NCBI RefSeq assembly: GCF_003014695.1
Contig: NZ_PYAS01000008.1
Span: 124,001-188,000 of the forward strand
Reading direction: 5' to 3'
DNA from: Dyadobacter jiangsuensis
GTDB lineage: Bacteria > Bacteroidota > Bacteroidia > Cytophagales > Spirosomataceae
Length of the DNA: 64,000 bases
Under the pieces are notes generated by a model. That model was not told the origin of the DNA, did not search any database, and saw only the letters and a program-made list of their open reading frames with translations. Every line of letters starts with the position of its first letter. Position 1 is the stretch's first letter. Positions 42,215 to 49,885 of this stretch are shown one piece after another. The translations under genes and the position numbers were made by a program.

Positions 42215-43246
42215 TTAGTTAGGGCGGCCACGGATCGTCACCCGTTGCTCCTGGTGTGTAATGGTAATAGGGAGAATACTTTCCAGCGCGCTGAGCAGGT
42301 CGCCCATGTTGTCGGTCGGGACCACGCCATTCACGGTTTGTCTTTTCAATGAATCGTTTTCAATGGTAACGGTTACTCCATACGTTTCCTGAATCAGCAC
42401 GGCGATTTCGGCCAGCGATGCGTCATTCAAAGTCCAGCGATTGTTCTTCCAGGAATACATCGGGCTCGCATCCGGCAGGTGGCGGATATGCAGCTGTTGT
42501 TTACTTCTCGAAAAATCGACCAGATCGCCGGGCTTCATCTGAATTTCCTTGCCCGGGCGGTCATTCAGCCGCAAATGCACGAGGCCTTCACTGAGTACCA
42601 CCTGCGTCTGGTCCTGCCGGGTATTCACATTGAATTCCGTCCCGTGCACCTCCACATTCAAGTCGTGGGTATGAACGGTGAATTTGATCGCCTGGCCTGC
42701 CTTTTTCAATTTACTTACACTAAAAAAAGCCTCCCCGTCCAGCCAAACCTCCCGCTCCGTACGCCTGCCCCAGCGGTCGGCCACACGCAGGCTTGAATTC
42801 GCATTCAGCGTCACCAATGTGCCGTCGGGCAGCAACACGCGCCGCGATTCACCGAATGCAGTGTGGTAAACATGACTCTGTCCTTTCCGATAGAAATAGC
42901 CGCCAAATGCGACCAGCAGCAACACGACCGCAGCCGCGGCCTTCACCCAGATCACGCGGTTCCTGAAAACAACGACTTTGTCTTTTTTGCCTTCTTCAAT
43001 TCCCCGCCAGATACGGTCGACGGATTCGGCAGCCGGCGCGATGCCTTCATCCGATGAGGCCAGCAACACCATCTGCCGCGCCCATTCGATGTCCCGGGCT
43101 TTGGAAGGATTGTTACGCAGCCAGTCGAGCCAGAAGTGCTCCGTTTCGGGAGTAGGATGAAGCACCCAGCTGCAAAAAAATGCATCGGTCGCAAAATCCT
43201 CCGGCTCAAATGACAAATAATTCATGGAAAAATCTGGTTTTCTCAT
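42215..43246 (-). CDS. FecR-family anti-sigma factor
   Basis: The 343-residue protein has a cytoplasmic sigma-binding N-terminus (DAFFCSWVLHPTPETEHFWLDW) and one membrane helix at about 98-118 (VIWVKAAAAVVLLLVAFGGY). The periplasmic FecR domain has FGESRRVLLPDGTLVTLNA and DGEAFFSVSK. The C-terminal DUF4974 domain has LNDASLAEIAVLIQETYGVTV and VNGVVPTDNMGDLLSALES. The start might be the ATG seven codons in. It lies between the sigma gene (40 bases upstream) and the STN-bearing SusC gene, the usual order for transenvelope regulation. Confidence 0.94.
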   Translation of the reverse strand: MRKPDFSMNYLSFEPEDFATDAFFCSWVLHPTPETEHFWLDWLRNNPSKARDIEWARQMVLLASSDEGIAPAAESVDRIWRGIEEGKKDKVVVFRNRVIWVKAAAAVVLLLVAFGGYFYRKGQSHVYHTAFGESRRVLLPDGTLVTLNANSSLRVADRWGRRTEREVWLDGEAFFSVSKLKKAGQAIKFTVHTHDLNVEVHGTEFNVNTRQDQTQVVLSEGLVHLRLNDRPGKEIQMKPGDLVDFSRSKQQLHIRHLPDASPMYSWKNNRWTLNDASLAEIAVLIQETYGVTVTIENDSLKRQTVNGVVPTDNMGDLLSALESILPITITHQEQRVTIRGRPN

Positions 43247-43285
43247 CCTCCAAAGACAAATGGGGAGAAGGCGGGTAGATTACCC

Positions 43286-43843
43286 TCAGAAATGAAAGTT
43301 TTTTTGAAAAAGCAGCTCCCGCAATCCTTTCATCGATTTTTGCAACGTGTTATGCACCGATTGCAGCGAGATATTCATGATTTCGGCGATCTGCTGGTGG
43401 TTGAACTCGTGGTAGTAACGAAGGTTTACGACCTCTTGCTGGCGCGGGGGCAGGAGCGTCAAGGCACGTCCGAGCAACCGCGAGCGACCCAGTTCGTTTT
43501 CGGTATCGATGAGCTCGCTTTCGGTGGAGAGGGAAAAAAACCGGTGCTCGAAGGCGGAAAGCTCCACCCCGGCACCGGCTACGTTTCGGTTTAGCGGGTG
43601 CTGCGTGATCTTGCGGCGCAACACCCGGAAAAGATAATACTTGATGCTATCGGTATCAGACAGTCGTTCACGGCTGTTCCAGAGCTCGATGAACATGTCC
43701 TGGATCGAGTCTTCGACCAGCTGTGTGTCGACGGTCAGTTTATGTCCATACCGGTAAAGCATGTCGATATGGGATTTGTAAAGCATTGAAAAAGCCGTTT
43801 CATCCCCGTTTCGGAAACTTCTCCACAAGTCTGAATCATTCAT
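43286..43843 (-). CDS. FecI-type ECF sigma factor
   Basis: The start at 43843 (MNDSDLWRSFRNGDETAF) is chosen over an in-frame codon 13 residues upstream because it matches the usual N-terminus. About 185 residues. Region 2 has FSMLYKSHIDMLYRYGHKL and VEDSIQDMFIELWNSRERL; region 4 has LGRALTLLPPRQQEVVNLRYY and FNHQQIAEIMNISLQSVHNTLQ. Both regions are intact, unlike the copy at 1895. It should direct transcription of the downstream susC and susD genes when released by FecR. Confidence 0.94.
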   Translation of the reverse strand: MNDSDLWRSFRNGDETAFSMLYKSHIDMLYRYGHKLTVDTQLVEDSIQDMFIELWNSRERLSDTDSIKYYLFRVLRRKITQHPLNRNVAGAGVELSAFEHRFFSLSTESELIDTENELGRSRLLGRALTLLPPRQQEVVNLRYYHEFNHQQIAEIMNISLQSVHNTLQKSMKGLRELLFQKNFHF

Positions 43844-43997
43844 AGGAAATGGTGCCGGAAAATTGGTCGATAAGTCCGGCAAACCTAAAATCCCACCCTT
43901 AAAAAAAGCTTAACAAAGCATTAACAAGCCTCATTTCGGGCCGCTTTTTTAAACAATTCCTATAATAAATTGGCCATTAGCATTTAAATACTGGTTA

Positions 43998-45362
43998 TCA
44001 GGGCTTTAAAAGCGTACCATCGCTCTTCCGGACCGTCCACCGGGACTTGGTTCCGATCGGATATTTGGCCGCTTCTTTCTCGTTAATATCGATCCCGAGG
44101 CCCGGCGTCTCATTCACGTAGTAATAACCGTTCTTGATCGTCGGGCAGCCGGGGAAGACCTCCTGCACTTTTTCGCTGAAACGCTGCGATTCCTGGATAC
44201 CGAAGTTCCACACAGCGATATCGATGTTGTTGTTTGCCGCGTGCCCTACCGGTGAAGTGTCGCCCGGCCCGTGCCATGCCGTTTTCACATTAAACCATTC
44301 GCCTAGCCGCGCGACTTTCATAGCAGGCGTGATTCCGCCGATCTGCGAAATGTGACACCGGATATAATCGAAGAGCTGGTGCGCCATCGGGTCGCGGAAC
44401 TCGTTGATATTGTTGAAAAGCTCACCCATCGCGATCGGCACCGTCGTGCTCTGACGCAGCTGTTTGAACCAGCCCATATTCTCGGGCGAGAATGGGTCTT
44501 CGATGAAATACGGGCGGTACTCTTCCAAACCCTTGATCATATTGATCGCGTCCATCGGCTCCACCAACTCATGCATGTCGTGCAGCAACTCGATGTCCTC
44601 GCCGCATCTCTTACGTACCATTTCAAACATTTTAGGCACACGTTTCAGGTACGTGCGCTGATCGCTGAAATCATCGGTAGACCGGCCAAAACCTGCCGCT
44701 TTGAAATCGGGCTTGATTTCCTCCATAGCCCCCACCCCGCCGTAACCGCCCTGCTGGATGCGGATGTGACGGAAACCTTCCGACATATATTGCTGCACTT
44801 TATCCGCAATGGCCTCAGGCGTAGGCCCGCTCGCGTGCGTGTAGGTATCCACCGCTATGCGCGCTTTCCCGCCAAGTAATTGATGAACAGGCATTTTGGC
44901 ACGTTTACCCTTGATATCCCAAAGTGCCTGGTCGAGGCCCGACAATGCGTTGTTCAGCACCGGCCCATTGCGCCAGTACGAGCTCACGTATGCCGACTGC
45001 CACATATCCTCGATATTGTCTACGTCTTTGCCAACGCAAAACTCGTTCAGGTAAATATTCACTGCGGGTATCACCACCATCGCACGCTGTGTGAATGTGG
45101 CACAACCCAGCCCGTACAAACCCGGCTCGGAGGTTTCGACCTTCACGATCACGAGGTTGGAGCCGCCGGGAGCGGTGGTAATCGCTTTTACATTGGTAAT
45201 CGTCACCGGTGCCATTCCTTTGGCGTATTGCGGAGTGACATGGCGCTCGGCGCGGGCTTTGGGGCTGTCGAACAGCGACAGCAGTCCAGCCGTAGAGCCT
45301 GCCGCGAGCAATTTCATTGCATTCCGGCGGCTGTTTTCGGTGGGGTTTTCTTTCTTGCTCAT
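43998..45362 (-). CDS. Exported enolase-superfamily sugar-acid dehydratase (RspA/ManD-like)
   Basis: The 454-residue protein has a twin-arginine-like signal (NSRRNAMKLLAAGSTAGLL, about 10-28), so it is probably exported folded. The body is the mandelate racemase/muconate lactonising fold, with TFTQRAMVVIPAVNIYLNEF, SGLDQALWDIKGKRAKMPVH and QLLGGKARIAVDTYTHASG. VELLHDMHE-like LLHDMHELVEPMDA and YFIEDPFSPENMGWF carry metal ligands, MGELFNN a further acid, and HGPGDTSPVGHAANNN the end of the active site. This fits the RspA/mannonate-dehydratase branch, which dehydrates hexonates. The export signal is unusual for that branch. It is last of four co-directional genes with 17-26 base gaps, after a PQQ dehydrogenase. 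Confidence 0.87.
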   Translation of the reverse strand: MSKKENPTENSRRNAMKLLAAGSTAGLLSLFDSPKARAERHVTPQYAKGMAPVTITNVKAITTAPGGSNLVIVKVETSEPGLYGLGCATFTQRAMVVIPAVNIYLNEFCVGKDVDNIEDMWQSAYVSSYWRNGPVLNNALSGLDQALWDIKGKRAKMPVHQLLGGKARIAVDTYTHASGPTPEAIADKVQQYMSEGFRHIRIQQGGYGGVGAMEEIKPDFKAAGFGRSTDDFSDQRTYLKRVPKMFEMVRKRCGEDIELLHDMHELVEPMDAINMIKGLEEYRPYFIEDPFSPENMGWFKQLRQSTTVPIAMGELFNNINEFRDPMAHQLFDYIRCHISQIGGITPAMKVARLGEWFNVKTAWHGPGDTSPVGHAANNNIDIAVWNFGIQESQRFSEKVQEVFPGCPTIKNGYYYVNETPGLGIDINEKEAAKYPIGTKSRWTVRKSDGTLLKP

Positions 45363-45379
45363 TATGTACAGGTTTAGTG

Positions 45380-47608
45380 TTATTTCAATGCAAAGGCGAT
45401 GTAATTCCCGCCGATTTTCTGCCCGCGGCCGCCACCGGCGGCGATCACGATGTACTGTTTACCATCGATCTGGTAGCTGATCGGCGTAGCGAAACCACCG
45501 GCAGGTAATTGGTATTCCCAAACAGTTTTACCTGTTTTCTTATCGAATGCGCGGATTTTTTCGTCTTTGGTACCCGCGATGAATACCAGGCCGCCAGCCG
45601 TCACAAGCGGGCCGCCGTAACTGTCGGTACCGGTAATGGGAATGCCCTTCTTCGTAAGTTCCGGATATTCGCCTAATGGCACGCGCCAGAGGTATTCGCC
45701 GGTATTCAAATCAATGGCGTTCAATGTCCCCCAGGGTGGCTTTACACCCGGATAACCGTTCTGATCCGTGAAGCGCTGCCAGGTTTTACTTACGTAGGCG
45801 GGCATGTACGGGAAGCCGTCCTTGCTGGCAGGCTTAGCGGCTGCGCCAGCCGATTTTACGGGCGCCGCCCCTTCCCTCTCGCGGTTCAGCAGGAAATCGA
45901 TCAATGCATTTTGCTCTTTATCAGACAAATGACCGAAAGAAGGCATCCGGCCGCTGCCCGTTTTGAGAATGCTTTTGATCTGCACGGGACTTAGCTTTTT
46001 GCCAATATCCACCAATGCAGGTAACTCCGGGCCGCTGCCCTTGCGATCCTGGCCGTGACAGGCCGCGCAATTGGCCAGGTACAACGAGTTGCCCAGCGTT
46101 CGCGGCGCTTCGGATTTCTTCTGCGCTGCGTCGATCATAATCAACTCCCAGGGCTCTTCATTCACATTCTGATAGAAAACTCCGTCGGGGTCGACCGCAT
46201 TACCACCCCACTCGGCCCCTCCGCTGTAACCGAACAACAATGTGCCGGTAGTGCTGGGCGGAGCGAATTTGTGGTCTGTTTTGATTTTGAGATAGCGCTC
46301 CTTCACATAGGCATGCGCCTCGGGAGAAATATCGGTAATATCCGCTTCTGTAAACACCTGCCGTGAAAGCGGGGCTGGTTTCAGCGGAAACTTCTGGGTT
46401 GGGTAAGGATGCTCACCCGGAAGACCATTGACGGGAACTTTTCGCTCTTCCACCGGAAAAATAGAAGTTCCCTTATCACGATCCAGGACGTAAACCAGGC
46501 CGTCTTTCGTGCTTTGAACTACCACATCCACCCGCTTGCCATTGTGTGTTATGGTTGTCAGATTGGGCGGGCTTGGATGGTCGCGATCCCAGAGATCATG
46601 GTGGACCGTCTGGTAATGCCATTTCCGCTTGCCCGTCTCGGCATCGAGCGCCATAATGCAGTTCGCGAAAAGGTTGCTACCCTTGCGGGCACCGCCATAG
46701 AAGTCGGAGGCTGGTGATCCTGTGCCAAAATACACCACACCACGCTTTTCATCGAGACTCATCCCGCTCCAATTGTTGGTAGCGCCGATTTTCTTATAGG
46801 CATCCTTCGGCCAGGTGTCGTAACCGTACTCGCCCGGTTGCGGTATGGTATGGAAAACCCATTTTAAATCACCGGTCACGACATCGAATGCGCGGATATG
46901 CCCCGGTGCAGCGTCACCCGATTCGGAAACGGCGGAGCCTAATATGAATGTGTTTTTGAAAACAATCCCGGGGCTCGTTGCATTCACGGAGAGCTTGCTC
47001 ACATCATGATCGAGGCCCGTTTGCAAACCGGCGTGAATATCCACCCGACCATCTTTTCCAAAACCCCTGACAATCTCTCCGGTAACGGCATTCACTGTGT
47101 ACAAGCTCGACCCGACCGTGTACAGTATACGTTTATCATCGCCATTCTCCCAGTACACCACACCCCTGTTGGAATTGAGCCGGTCGTCTTTAAATGGCTC
47201 AAATTTCCATATCTGTTCTCCGGTGCCCGCTTTCAAGGCGAAAAGCTTCAACTCCGGGGTGGTACCGTAAAGCACGCCATTGACCACAATCGGCTGGCAC
47301 TGAATGGCCCTGTTCCGCTGGCGGCCGGGGTTCGCAGGATCGGGCTTTTCGGAAGCGTCGTACATCCACGCTACCTGCAAGCTCTTCACATTATCAATAT
47401 TAACCTGATCCAGCGGCGAATAACGGTTTCCGGCCTTGTTGCCACCGTAATTGGGCCAATCCGCTCCTGGACCCACCTGTCCGGCCGGTACCTGGCCCGA
47501 AAAACTGCTGCCCAGCATAACTGCCACGCACAATGAACCCACTGACAAGCCAATGCCCTTTTTCCAAAGCGCCAACTGCAAAAACTGCTCGCTTCCCATT
47601 AATTTCAA
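45380..47608 (-). CDS. PQQ-dependent dehydrogenase with inserted cytochrome c domain
   Basis: The 742-residue protein begins with a membrane or signal segment (about 17-37, KGIGLSVGSLCVAVMLGSSF). The eight-bladed quinoprotein propeller starts DWPNYGGNKAGNRYSPLDQVN and includes NWSGMSLDEKRGVVYFGTGS and HHDLWDRDHPSPPNL. A c-type cytochrome of about 85 residues is inserted before the last blades, with CAACH at 514-518 and a candidate methionine ligand in GRMPSFGHLSD. The propeller resumes with KTWQRFTDQNGYPGVKPPWG and GGLVFIAGTKDEKIRAFD. Relatives oxidise aldoses or polyols in the periplasm and pass electrons to the chain. The gene is 17 bases before the dehydratase gene and 20 after the PVC-type gene. 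Confidence 0.92.
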   Translation of the reverse strand: MKLMGSEQFLQLALWKKGIGLSVGSLCVAVMLGSSFSGQVPAGQVGPGADWPNYGGNKAGNRYSPLDQVNIDNVKSLQVAWMYDASEKPDPANPGRQRNRAIQCQPIVVNGVLYGTTPELKLFALKAGTGEQIWKFEPFKDDRLNSNRGVVYWENGDDKRILYTVGSSLYTVNAVTGEIVRGFGKDGRVDIHAGLQTGLDHDVSKLSVNATSPGIVFKNTFILGSAVSESGDAAPGHIRAFDVVTGDLKWVFHTIPQPGEYGYDTWPKDAYKKIGATNNWSGMSLDEKRGVVYFGTGSPASDFYGGARKGSNLFANCIMALDAETGKRKWHYQTVHHDLWDRDHPSPPNLTTITHNGKRVDVVVQSTKDGLVYVLDRDKGTSIFPVEERKVPVNGLPGEHPYPTQKFPLKPAPLSRQVFTEADITDISPEAHAYVKERYLKIKTDHKFAPPSTTGTLLFGYSGGAEWGGNAVDPDGVFYQNVNEEPWELIMIDAAQKKSEAPRTLGNSLYLANCAACHGQDRKGSGPELPALVDIGKKLSPVQIKSILKTGSGRMPSFGHLSDKEQNALIDFLLNREREGAAPVKSAGAAAKPASKDGFPYMPAYVSKTWQRFTDQNGYPGVKPPWGTLNAIDLNTGEYLWRVPLGEYPELTKKGIPITGTDSYGGPLVTAGGLVFIAGTKDEKIRAFDKKTGKTVWEYQLPAGGFATPISYQIDGKQYIVIAAGGGRGQKIGGNYIAFALK

Positions 47609-47628
47609 AGTTTCGGTTAAAGTTTCAG

Positions 47629-49860
47629 TTATTGGATCGACAGCTCGTCCAGGGTATATGCTTTGTCACGTGATACAGTTTGTTCCCGGATCGTTTTCAC
47701 ATCGGCCGGGCGCACGGGCGGCGAGTTCGTAAACTCATAACGCACATAACTGAGCACGGAAGCGATCCATTCGTCGTCGTTATCCTTCATTGAAGGCATT
47801 TCAGTCGGGTAACTATTACCCTCGATCGGTCCGGAGAGGCCGTGGAGCAGGATCCTCACGGAGGCCTGCGTGTTGTTCCGGTTCAACCGGCGTGATCCGG
47901 CAAGCGGAGGTGCGGTTTTGCTGGTCAGCCCTTTTCCGTCGGCACCGTGACAAGTAGCGCACAGCGATTTATAGATCACAGAGCCGTTCATGACCAACGT
48001 CCTGTCCGGTGCATCGAGCCGTCCCAGTTTCATCCCGAACTTCTTGGCATCCTCATTCTTTTCCACGCTGCGCTGTGCACGGGCGAGCACTTCCGCCCCA
48101 TTGGCATTCCTGACAATTTCACCTGCCAATGCTTTCGCTTTCGGCGATTCGCTGTACGCCAGTGAGAAAATAAGCTGCATACGTACATCGGCGACTGGGT
48201 CTGACTTCAATGCTGCCAGTGTTTCTATCATCGCGTCGTTCTTTTTCAGATAGGGCTCTGTCATTCGCACGGCCGCTTTCCGGATTTCGAAATCGTTGTC
48301 CTTCAATGCGCGGACAATGCTGTTTTGATCCAATGCATTCAGTCCTTCCAGCGTCCACAATGCATGCAGGCGTGCGAGCGCCGATGGCGACTTGGTCACC
48401 TCATTGCTTTCACCTGCCGCTATCGCTTTCAGCAGCGGTACCACCGATTGATCGTTGCGCACGACCAGTTCTTTTTGCGCATTATCACGCCACCAGCCAT
48501 TGGGATGGCCCAGGTACCCTACCAGCTTTTTCGAAGTCTCATCCAGCATTTTAGGCTTCGGCCCTGGCGCCATGCCGTCGTGAACGAGGCGGTAAATGCG
48601 ACCGTGCTGGATGTTTTTATCCAACCCCAACCGCTTGATTTGCGGGCGCAGGTAGCTTTTTGGCCCGGTCCAGTTACCTTCCTGAATAATTCCACGGTTC
48701 ATATCGACAATGTACAGGCAGCCGTCCGGACCGGTGTACATATTCACCGCGCGGAAGTTCATGTCTGTGGAAGCAATGAATTCTTCCTTATCATATGCAT
48801 TTTCCAACGTGATTTTGCCATTCTTGTTGATCACCTTCGCCCGGCGGATCAGCCTTCCTACGGGCTCGCTGATCAGCAGGTCGCCTTGCAGATCGGCAGG
48901 GAGCTTATCTCCGCGGAATATCACCTGCCCGCAACTGGCCGTGAAATGATTGAGCGTCGTATCGGAGCGCAGACGTTTCAGACCGCCTTCCACGTCAGGC
49001 GTTTTAATAATCGGCCATACCTCATTGAATTCCTCTTTGTATTGGTCTGCAAACTCCATCCGCCCGTAAACCGGGTTGATCTGGAAACCCAACGCGGGCG
49101 TTTCACCGCCAGCCGACGAGAAGTACAAGCGACCATAGTTGTCGTGCGTAAGCCCCCATTGCCCGTTCGAACCGCTGGGAATGGAGTCGGGTTTCAAAAC
49201 ACCGTTGGCATAGCGGAAACGCACCGCGTCCACGGCCATGTAAATCCAGTTATCGACATTCCAGTCGAGACCGCTGCGCTGGTGTTCGAGGTTTCCGGGT
49301 GCTTTTTTATCGGGCGTGTACACAGGCCGTTTTTCGTCGGCTACACCGTCCTTGTTGGTATCCTTATAACTGTAAACATTATAAGTATCCGTCTCATTCA
49401 CAAGCAATTCATTCCCCACACAAAGCAGCATTCTGGGCAAAAGCATTTTGTCGATAAAGACCGAGCTTTTATCCATTTTACCGTCATTATCGGTGTCTTC
49501 CAGCAGCATTACCCGGCTGGTAGGCGCATGCTCGTCGGTGCCCTCCACATCCTGCATATACGTGTTGAGCTCGGCCACGTACATGCGCGCATTGCCGTCC
49601 CAGGCGATAGCCACGGGTTCGTGGATCATGGGCTCACTGGCCACCAGTTCGAGGTGGTAGCCTTTGGGTAATTTGAATGTTTTAATACTCTGCTCGGGCG
49701 TCAGGTGCGTAGGCGAAGGATTATCCGTAAATGCGGGAATAGCGCCGACCGATGCATCCGTGGTACGAAGCATATCGCTTTTGAAACCGTTTTGCCGCGA
49801 TACCTGGCAGGTAACCAGTGTGGCCGCCAGCACTCCGGCGATCCAGATTTTCTTGTTCAT
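47629..49860 (-). CDS. PVC-type haem-binding membrane-bound dehydrogenase-like protein
   Basis: The start at 49860 gives a lipoprotein-like signal (MNKKIWIAGVLAATLVTC). About 743 residues. A propeller of the PVC dehydrogenase type has HLELVASEPMIHEPVAIAWD, MYVAELNTYMQDVEG, MLLEDTDNDGKMDKSSVF and CLYIVDMNRGIIQEGNW. HEAT-like repeats follow at about 480-620 (RLHALWTLEGLNALDQNSIV and on). A C-terminal cytochrome c domain has CATCH at 634-638 and MPSMKDNDDEWIASVLSYVR. The family takes its name from Planctomycetes; substrates are mostly unknown. It is second in the operon after GH95. Confidence 0.9.
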   Translation of the reverse strand: MNKKIWIAGVLAATLVTCQVSRQNGFKSDMLRTTDASVGAIPAFTDNPSPTHLTPEQSIKTFKLPKGYHLELVASEPMIHEPVAIAWDGNARMYVAELNTYMQDVEGTDEHAPTSRVMLLEDTDNDGKMDKSSVFIDKMLLPRMLLCVGNELLVNETDTYNVYSYKDTNKDGVADEKRPVYTPDKKAPGNLEHQRSGLDWNVDNWIYMAVDAVRFRYANGVLKPDSIPSGSNGQWGLTHDNYGRLYFSSAGGETPALGFQINPVYGRMEFADQYKEEFNEVWPIIKTPDVEGGLKRLRSDTTLNHFTASCGQVIFRGDKLPADLQGDLLISEPVGRLIRRAKVINKNGKITLENAYDKEEFIASTDMNFRAVNMYTGPDGCLYIVDMNRGIIQEGNWTGPKSYLRPQIKRLGLDKNIQHGRIYRLVHDGMAPGPKPKMLDETSKKLVGYLGHPNGWWRDNAQKELVVRNDQSVVPLLKAIAAGESNEVTKSPSALARLHALWTLEGLNALDQNSIVRALKDNDFEIRKAAVRMTEPYLKKNDAMIETLAALKSDPVADVRMQLIFSLAYSESPKAKALAGEIVRNANGAEVLARAQRSVEKNEDAKKFGMKLGRLDAPDRTLVMNGSVIYKSLCATCHGADGKGLTSKTAPPLAGSRRLNRNNTQASVRILLHGLSGPIEGNSYPTEMPSMKDNDDEWIASVLSYVRYEFTNSPPVRPADVKTIREQTVSRDKAYTLDELSIQ

Positions 49861-49885
49861 GGTGATAGGTTTAATAAGGGTTAGG

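Noticed and set aside
48325..49671. 448-codon frame opposite the PVC-type gene
   Set aside because: It lies wholly inside a recognised gene on the other strand and resembles no protein family.
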